Assembly (NCBI GenBank): GCA_937894955.1
Contig: CALAXO010000066.1
Location: 1 to 19,214, forward strand
Source: an uncultured Clostridia bacterium
GTDB lineage: Bacteria; Bacillota; Clostridia; Christensenellales; CAG-138
Reading direction: 5' to 3'
DNA: 19,214 bases
Part shown: positions 14,798 through 19,214 of the stretch, piece by piece
How positions within the stretch are numbered: position 1 is the stretch's first letter
Layout: each line of letters opens with the position of its first letter
Translations under genes and position numbers: made by a program
The notes under the pieces: generated by a model
The model's input: the letters and a program-made list of their open reading frames with translations, nothing else
Databases searched by the model: none
Told to the model about the DNA's origin: nothing

Positions 14798-14829
14798 GCT
14801 GATTTATGTTCGGCCGAATTTAAATCAGC
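14798..14829 (+). other. Hairpin after the EF-G-like gene
   Basis: GCTGATTTA (14798-14806) pairs perfectly with TAAATCAGC (14821-14829). The loop contains the palindrome TTCGGCCGAA. No T-tract follows. It lies between the stop and the stronger hairpin at 14849-14876 and may protect the 3' end. Confidence 0.4.
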
Positions 14830-14848
14830 TTAATCAGGAATTCAAACA

Positions 14849-14881
14849 CAGGGGCATTGCACACGCAATGTCCCTGCCTTT
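14849..14881 (+). terminator. Likely terminator of the EF-G-like transcript
   Basis: CAGGGGCATTGC (14849-14860), the loop ACAC and GCAATGTCCCTG (14865-14876) form a 12-bp stem with one G-T pair. It is followed by CCTTT. The T-tract is short, so termination may be incomplete, and the flavodoxin gene could be read through from upstream. No separate promoter for it was seen. Confidence 0.6.
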
Positions 14882-14908
14882 AAAAAAGAAAAGGAGAATG
14901 TACTAAAA

Positions 14909-15388
14909 ATGAAAAAAGCTCTCGTTGCATATTTTTCCGCATCCGGCGTTACCGAACAGGTTGCCGAAAAGCTTGCGTCCGCAGCACATGCTGACTGTTT
15001 CCGTATTCTGCCTAAGACTGCTTACACAAAAGCTGACTTGGACTGGACAAACAAAAATTCACGCAGCTCAGTCGAAATGTCCGATCCTGCATCCCGCCCC
15101 GAGATTGCGAATGAAAAACTCGATGTTTCGTCTTATGACACCATCTTTATCGGCTTCCCCATCTGGTGGTATGTAGCTCCGACAATAATTAATACTTTTC
15201 TTGAGAGTTTTGATCTTTCCGGAAAGACAATTGTTCCGTTTGCAACTTCGGGCGGGAGCGGAATGGGAAAAACAAACGCCGGTCTTGCACAGAGCTGCCG
15301 CGGCGCAAGACTGCTTGAAGGCAAAGTTTTTAAAATAAGCGTTACTGTCGAAGAGCTTGCAAATTGGTTAAAAAGCCTTGAACTTTGA
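14909..15388 (+). CDS. Flavodoxin
   Basis: This 159-residue protein is a small FMN-binding electron carrier fold. It opens with MKKALVAYFSASGVTEQVAE, in which the loop SASGVTE corresponds to the FMN phosphate-binding T/S-x-T/S-G-x-T motif. A central strand, YDTIFIGFPIWWYVAPTII, supplies the aromatic FMN-stacking loop (Trp-Trp-Tyr). A later TSGGSGMGKT segment completes the flavin site. This pattern fits the flavodoxin_4-like group often annotated simply as flavodoxin. AAGGAG (14891-14896) lies about 12 bases before the ATG; an earlier ATG at 14898 stops after two codons. The redox partner is unknown. Directly downstream lie the remains of an acetyltransferase gene on the same strand. No signal peptide is present, so it is cytoplasmic. 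Confidence 0.88.
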   Translation: MKKALVAYFSASGVTEQVAEKLASAAHADCFRILPKTAYTKADLDWTNKNSRSSVEMSDPASRPEIANEKLDVSSYDTIFIGFPIWWYVAPTIINTFLESFDLSGKTIVPFATSGGSGMGKTNAGLAQSCRGARLLEGKVFKISVTVEELANWLKSLEL

Positions 15389-15428
15389 CAATAGCCGCTG
15401 CAAACGAAATCCATGGTTCGGTGCTTAA

Positions 15429-15871
15429 AACAAGCGTTTGATTCTTTACTCGACAGCAAATGAGTCAACGGAGCACCTCATTGCAGGGAAATACGATGCA
15501 GAAATGAAGCAAGCCTGCTCTGGAATGCTTCAGGGTTGTGTTCAAAATCCGACCGAGCAGATATGGTATGCGGTATGGTATATCGAACTGAAAACTCTCC
15601 GCATAGCATTGTAGAGGAGTTTTGTTTCAAAGGATTGAATGCAGATGGAATGGTTAAAATCGGATACGACCCGCATGACGGCCGCTGCGGACACGGAAAC
15701 ATGACCAAAACTTGAAGCCGTCTGCAAACGGATCGTTCTCCGGCCGAGGTTAAAGCGGCTCGAAGCCGAAACTGCACCTGAAAACAGTGCACCTCAACGT
15801 GTACTCTGTCCTACATCGGCTTTGCGCCGACAGGTGCCATCTGTGATGAGAGTTCGCTGTTTGTTTTTTGA
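15429..15871 (+). pseudogene. Decayed GNAT-family N-acetyltransferase
   Basis: No intact ORF exists here, but consecutive frame segments read like one GNAT protein. Segment A (frame of 15429, to 15614) reads AGKYDAEMKQACSGML and WYAVWYIELK. Segment B (frame of 15464, to 15715) reads VEEFCFKGLNADGMVKIGY followed by GHGNMTK, which resembles the acetyl-CoA loop Q/R-G-x-G-x/A with the GYMTEA-type continuation. Segment C (from 15714) reads LEAETAPENSAPQRVL, the typical AETAPENxASQRVL motif. Segment D (15812-15871) reads YIGFAPTG and ends with VF then stop, the usual GNAT C-terminus. At least three frameshifts are needed, and no clear N-terminus or ribosome binding site is seen. The segments are in the right order and spacing for one gene, so decay is favoured over chance. 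Sequencing error is less likely, given so many shifts and several altered residues. Confidence 0.7.
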
Positions 15872-15899
15872 GTACACCAAACAATTAAGCCGCATAAAA

Positions 15900-15942
15900 T
15901 AAAGGGAGCATTGCCCGCTGCAGCAGTGCTCCCTTTATTTTT
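15900..15942. terminator. Bidirectional intrinsic terminator
   Basis: TAAAGGGAGCA (15900-15910) and TGCTCCCTTTA (15927-15937) form a perfect 11-bp stem around a 16-base loop. TTTTT (15938-15942) follows on the plus strand. On the minus strand a T-rich stretch (TTTATTTTAT) follows. It ends the plus-strand flavodoxin/pseudogene transcription and also trpS, whose stop is about 50 bases away on the other strand. Confidence 0.88.
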
Positions 15943-15988
15943 CCGTGTTCAGCAGAATCGGCTGACGCAGCTTCTGTCATTTTTGGAT

Positions 15989-16918
15989 TCATCTCAATCC
16001 GACTCGTCTGTAAACAAGATCCAACGTTTTTTCTGCAGCTTCCGAAGCGCGGCATGCACCGTCCTTTGTTGTACGCTCAAGCTCTGCCTTGTCCGCCAGT
16101 ATGCGCCTGTACTCTGTCTGCACGGGCTCAATCTCGGCAATAACGGCATCTGCAACGGCGGTTTTAAGCGTGCCATAGCCGCAGCCTTCAAATTCCGCAA
16201 CGGTCTGTTCTATTGTTTTTCCCGTCATCGCACTGTAAATGGAAAGCAGGTTGTTCATGCCGGGACGTCCTTCTTCATATGCAATCCGCCCTTCGCTGTC
16301 CGTAACCGCACGTTTAAACTTCTTGCTCATTTTCTTTTCCGGATCGGTAAGGCTCATCACTCTGCCGCCCACTTTCGGAATGTACGGCTCGGGAAGTTTG
16401 AATGTTTCACCGTAGGCATTGTTAAAGCGAACCGCAATGTCGCGCGTTATCTCGACATGCTGTTTCTGATCGTTTCCAACGGGAACAAGGTCCGCCTGAT
16501 AAAGCAGTATATCCCCCGCCATCAGCACCGGATAGGTATACAAACCGGCATTGATATTGTCAGCATGCTTTGCACTTTTGTCCTTGAACTGAGTCATTCT
16601 GTTCAGCTCTCCCATATATGTGTTGCAGGCAAGCACCCAATTCATCTCAGCATGTTGATGAACGTCACTCTGGATGAAAACAGGCGAAATTGTCGGATCA
16701 ACACCGCATGCAATAAGCAATGCAGCCATTCCGAAAGAACGCTCAAGCAGGAGCTTGGGATCCTGCCTGACGGTCAAAGCGTGCATATTGGCAACGCAAT
16801 AATAGCAGAATTTGTCATCACTCTGAAGAAGCTTCCAATTGCGCAGTGCCCCGACGTAATTGCCCAAAGTTGGTATGCCGCTCGGCTGAATGCCGCTCAG
16901 GATAATCTTTTTTTCCAT
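15989..16918 (-). CDS. trpS: Tryptophanyl-tRNA synthetase with a shortened KMSKS region
   Basis: This is a class I synthetase for tryptophan, 309 residues against about 325-335 usual. The N-terminal Rossmann fold starts ILSGIQPSGIPTLGNYVGAL with the HIGH-equivalent TLGN (17-20). The Trp-pocket and dimer segments (YPVLMAGDILLYQADLVPVG) are normal. The signature loop is KMSK at 196-199, then K200 and FKRAVTDSEG follow directly. In typical TrpRS, KMSKSD is followed by about 20 residues before this KFKRAVTDSE segment, and that block is missing in frame. The rest, through GMNNLLSIYSA to the C-terminus, is intact. The ATG at 16918 has AAGGGG nine bases upstream; an in-frame ATG at 16954 lies upstream of the predicted transcript start and is rejected. 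Whether the enzyme is active is uncertain. Confidence 0.93.
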   Translation of the reverse strand: MEKKIILSGIQPSGIPTLGNYVGALRNWKLLQSDDKFCYYCVANMHALTVRQDPKLLLERSFGMAALLIACGVDPTISPVFIQSDVHQHAEMNWVLACNTYMGELNRMTQFKDKSAKHADNINAGLYTYPVLMAGDILLYQADLVPVGNDQKQHVEITRDIAVRFNNAYGETFKLPEPYIPKVGGRVMSLTDPEKKMSKKFKRAVTDSEGRIAYEEGRPGMNNLLSIYSAMTGKTIEQTVAEFEGCGYGTLKTAVADAVIAEIEPVQTEYRRILADKAELERTTKDGACRASEAAEKTLDLVYRRVGLR

Positions 16919-16945
16919 GATTCCGATCCCCTTTTTATTTCTATA

Positions 16946-16973
16946 ATTATACATAAACGGACGGTTATTGCAA
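16946..16973 (-). promoter_or_regulatory. Promoter of trpS
   Basis: On the minus strand TTGCAA (16968-16973), a 16-base spacer and TATAAT (16946-16951) point at trpS. The predicted start is near 16939, about 20 bases before the ATG. There is no room for a T-box or trp leader in this transcript. Confidence 0.7.
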
Positions 16974-16982
16974 CCGCCCGTT
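16956..16982 (-). terminator. Possible kbl terminator overlapping the trpS promoter
   Basis: Read on the minus strand, AACGGGCGGTT and AACCGTCCGTT form an 11-position stem with one mismatch around a five-base loop. TTATGTATAATTAT follows. It would end the tdh-kbl transcript, but the T-tract is poor. The stem contains the trpS -35 box and part of its spacer. Confidence 0.5.
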
Positions 16983-17077
16983 TTAATATATCATTCAGGC
17001 AAATCTAACCGCTCGCATTCTTTTCGATGAAGCGTATCTTATTTATGCCCAAAAATCAGGCCGCTGTGCGCAAATGG

Positions 17078-18259
17078 TCAGATGCGCATTTCTTCTTTGA
17101 CCTCTTTGAAGCATTTTACTGCAAAATCGAGATCTTCTTTTGTGTGGCCTGCTGAAACCTGCGTGCGGATCCTTGCCTTGCCCATGGGAACGACGGGATA
17201 GCAGAAACCGACAACGTAAACGCCCTTTTCAAGCATACGCCTTGCAAATTCCTGTGCTACCTTTGCATCATAGAGCATGACGGGAACGATGGGATGAGTG
17301 CTTTCGGGAACATCGAAGCCGAGCTTGCCGAGCTGTTCACGGAAATAACGTGTGTTCTCGTGAACCTTGTCGCGAAGTGCAGTGGATTCGTTCAACATAT
17401 CGAATACCTTGATGGATGCTGCACAAATTGCGGGTGAAAGCGTGTTGGAGAACAGATACGGACGGGACTTCTGGCGAAGCATGTCAACAACTTCCTGACG
17501 GGCTGCCGTGTAGCCGCCGCTTGCGCCGCCGAGTGCCTTGCCGAGGGTGCCGGTGATGATGTCAACGCGCCCCATAACACCGCAATGTTCGTGGGTACCT
17601 TTACCGTGTTCGCCCATGAAGCCGACAGCATGGCTGTCATCGACCATTACGAGTGCGCCGTATTCATCCGCGAGATCGCAGATTGCGGGCAGGTTGGCAA
17701 TGAAGCCGTCCATGGAGAAAACGCCGTCGGTTGCAATAACCTTGATTCTGCAATCCTTTGCCGCTTCAAGCTGAGCCTTAAGGTCTTCCATGTTGTTGTT
17801 CTTATAGCGGAATCTCTTTGCTTTGCAAAGACGAACGCCGTCGATAATGCTCGCATGGTTCAACTCATCGGAAATGATCGCATCTTCCGCACCGAGAAGA
17901 GTCTCGAACAGGCCGCCGTTTGCATCGAAGCAGGAAGTGTACAAAATGCAGTCATCCATGCCGAGAAAATCTGCGATTTTGCGTTCGAGCTGCTTGTGAA
18001 TCTGCTGAGTGCCGCAAATGAAGCGTACAGAGGAAAGACCAAAGCCCCACTTATCGTAGCTTGCCTTTGCTGCTGCGATAACCTCGGGATTATTTGAAAG
18101 ACCGAGGTAGTTGTTTGCGCACATGTTGAGAACGCCCTTTGCAACGGTAGTGTCGATGCGAGCCTTCTGGGGCGTTGTGATTATGCGCTCATCCTTGTAG
18201 GTGCCCGCTTCTTTGATGGAATCAAGTTCGCTGCGAAAGATTTCGTATGCTTTTTTCAT
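17078..18259 (-). CDS. kbl: Glycine C-acetyltransferase (2-amino-3-ketobutyrate CoA ligase)
   Basis: This 393-residue PLP enzyme cleaves 2-amino-3-ketobutyrate with CoA to glycine and acetyl-CoA, the second step of threonine catabolism. It belongs to the alpha-oxoamine synthase family. Visible features are the NNYLGLSNNPEV substrate loop (49-60), GLSSVRFICGTQ (74-85), DELNHASIIDG (131-141), the PLP-contacting VDDSHAVGFMG (206-216), and the Schiff-base lysine Lys241 in GTLGKALGG. Length and motifs agree with E. coli Kbl. The start has GGAGG about eight bases upstream on the minus strand. It follows tdh by 59 bases on the same strand, and the Tdh product is its substrate, so the two form an operon. 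The gene order tdh-kbl is the reverse of the E. coli kbl-tdh order. Nothing is missing. Confidence 0.96.
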   Translation of the reverse strand: MKKAYEIFRSELDSIKEAGTYKDERIITTPQKARIDTTVAKGVLNMCANNYLGLSNNPEVIAAAKASYDKWGFGLSSVRFICGTQQIHKQLERKIADFLGMDDCILYTSCFDANGGLFETLLGAEDAIISDELNHASIIDGVRLCKAKRFRYKNNNMEDLKAQLEAAKDCRIKVIATDGVFSMDGFIANLPAICDLADEYGALVMVDDSHAVGFMGEHGKGTHEHCGVMGRVDIITGTLGKALGGASGGYTAARQEVVDMLRQKSRPYLFSNTLSPAICAASIKVFDMLNESTALRDKVHENTRYFREQLGKLGFDVPESTHPIVPVMLYDAKVAQEFARRMLEKGVYVVGFCYPVVPMGKARIRTQVSAGHTKEDLDFAVKCFKEVKEEMRI

Positions 18260-18318
18260 TTTTTACCTCCGAAAAATCAGTTAAAACGTAAATATTGTCC
18301 GAATCGGCAATGCGGCGG

Positions 18319-19214
18319 TTACTTTGTCCAATCGAGAACAACTTTGCCGCTGTTGCCGCTGTTCATTGCTTCAAAGCCCTTTTCAAAGTCACGATAGTTA
18401 AACCTGTGAGTTACCATCGGGGTGAGGTCAAGACCTGCCTGAACCATTGCGCCCATCTTGTACCAAGTTTCGAACATTTTCCTGCCGTAAATGCCCTGAA
18501 TATTGAGACCCTTGAAGATTATCTCGTTCCAGTCAACAACAGTGCCGGGGCCGGCGATGCCGAGAAGAGCAACCTTGCCGCCGTTGCGCATGGAGTGGAT
18601 GAGCTGGTTAAGAGCTCCGCCGTTGCCGCTCATTTCAAGCGCAACATCGAAACCTTCGACGATTCCGAGTTCCTTCATGACATCCTCAAGTTTTTCCTTT
18701 GCAACATTAACGGGACGATTTGCACCCATTTTGCGTGCAAGCTCAAGACGGTATTCGTTTACATCGGTGATAACAACGTTGCGGGCGCCGTTGTGTTTGC
18801 AGATGCCGGCGGCCATCATGCCGATGGGACCTGCACCCGTAATCAGAACATCTTCACCGACGACGTCGAACATCAGCGCGGTGTGCGTTGCGTTGCCGTA
18901 TGCATCAAAGAATGAAATGAGATCGTCGGGAATATCGTTTTTATCCATGGGAATAACGTTGGTTGCAGGAATGCAGAGATATTCTGCAAAAGCACCGTCA
19001 CGATCAACGCCGACACCCTTGGTGTGTGCGCACCACTGTCCGTTGCCGCTGCGGCAGTTGCGGCAGTGACCGCAAACGATGTGACCTTCGCCGGAAACGC
19101 GTTGGCCGACATAAAGTTCCTTTACACCTTCGCCGAGCTGTGCAATTTCGCCGACGTATTCATGGCCTATCGTCATTGCAGGATGGATATGCTGCTGTGC
19201 CCAAGGATCCCAAT
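18319..19214 (-). CDS. tdh: L-threonine 3-dehydrogenase, 5' end outside the window
   Basis: This zinc medium-chain dehydrogenase oxidises L-threonine to 2-amino-3-ketobutyrate with NAD+. About 297 codons are visible of roughly 340. The frame runs through base 19214, where residues WDPWAQQHIHPAM correspond to the YNWDEW...P segment of E. coli Tdh, so the ATG at 19176 is internal and not the start. Seen are GHEYVGE (catalytic zinc His-Glu), the structural zinc motif CGHCRNCRSGNGQWC with four cysteines, the NAD-binding GAGPIG, and the threonine-dehydrogenase-specific GARNVVITDVNEYRLELARK. The C-terminal IFKGLNIQGIYGRKMFETWY region is also typical of Tdh rather than other alcohol dehydrogenases. 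The catalytic cysteine and the promoter lie beyond the right edge. It is upstream of and co-oriented with kbl. Confidence 0.96.
   Translation of the reverse strand, partial: WDPWAQQHIHPAMTIGHEYVGEIAQLGEGVKELYVGQRVSGEGHIVCGHCRNCRSGNGQWCAHTKGVGVDRDGAFAEYLCIPATNVIPMDKNDIPDDLISFFDAYGNATHTALMFDVVGEDVLITGAGPIGMMAAGICKHNGARNVVITDVNEYRLELARKMGANRPVNVAKEKLEDVMKELGIVEGFDVALEMSGNGGALNQLIHSMRNGGKVALLGIAGPGTVVDWNEIIFKGLNIQGIYGRKMFETWYKMGAMVQAGLDLTPMVTHRFNYRDFEKGFEAMNSGNSGKVVLDWTK

Noticed and set aside
15911..17008. 365-residue open frame on the plus strand opposite trpS
   Set aside because: It lies wholly antisense to the recognisable trpS, begins at the bidirectional terminator, and contains no known motif.
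1..19214. CRISPR arrays, insertion sequences, tRNA or rRNA genes
   Set aside because: No regularly spaced repeats, transposase motifs, terminal inverted repeats, tRNA cloverleaf signatures or rRNA-like sequence were seen on either strand.

Overview
This window reads as chromosomal DNA from a Gram-positive bacterium of the phylum Bacillota, probably class Clostridia, with mid-range GC. The reasons are strong AGGAGG-type ribosome binding sites, near-consensus TTGACA/TATAAT promoters, a T-box leader in front of valS, intrinsic terminators, and protein sequences that look clostridial. The organism assignment is an inference. I see no phage, insertion sequence or CRISPR array. Gene content is mostly housekeeping.

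Layout. Bases 1-1640 hold the groES-groEL operon on the minus strand (groEL runs off the left edge), with a perfect sigma-A promoter, a leader of about 310 nt and no CIRCE operator. Diverging from it, a plus-strand promoter (1691-1719) starts a leader with a 29-codon ORF, a strong ribosome binding site and an intrinsic terminator (1984-2015). Four mutually complementary segments surround that ORF and terminator. Downstream is a two-gene heterodimeric ABC exporter (2483-6213). This resembles the Bacillus subtilis bmrB-bmrCD arrangement, in which leader-peptide translation controls attenuation of an ABC drug exporter. I regard it as the most interesting part of the window. Next come an RsmF-type RNA m5C methyltransferase, a small DUF4870/Tic20-like membrane protein, and a double zinc-ribbon protein of unknown role.

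Bases 9402-12457 carry a consensus promoter, a valine T-box (likely specifier GUC) and valS. An EF-G paralogue follows under its own promoter. It lacks the G3 histidine and has an atypical P-loop. Then come a flavodoxin and the frameshifted remains of a GNAT acetyltransferase, closed by a bidirectional terminator (15900-15942).

The right end is on the minus strand and is transcribed right to left: tdh (its 5' end is outside the window), kbl, then trpS from its own promoter. Tdh and Kbl together convert threonine to glycine plus acetyl-CoA. TrpRS is shorter than usual because about 20 residues are missing in frame directly after KMSK.

The functional groupings are protein folding (GroESL), export (ABC pair), translation (RsmF-like, ValRS, EF-G-like, TrpRS) and threonine catabolism (Tdh-Kbl). 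Family identifications come from motif recognition by eye. No database search or folding calculation was run.
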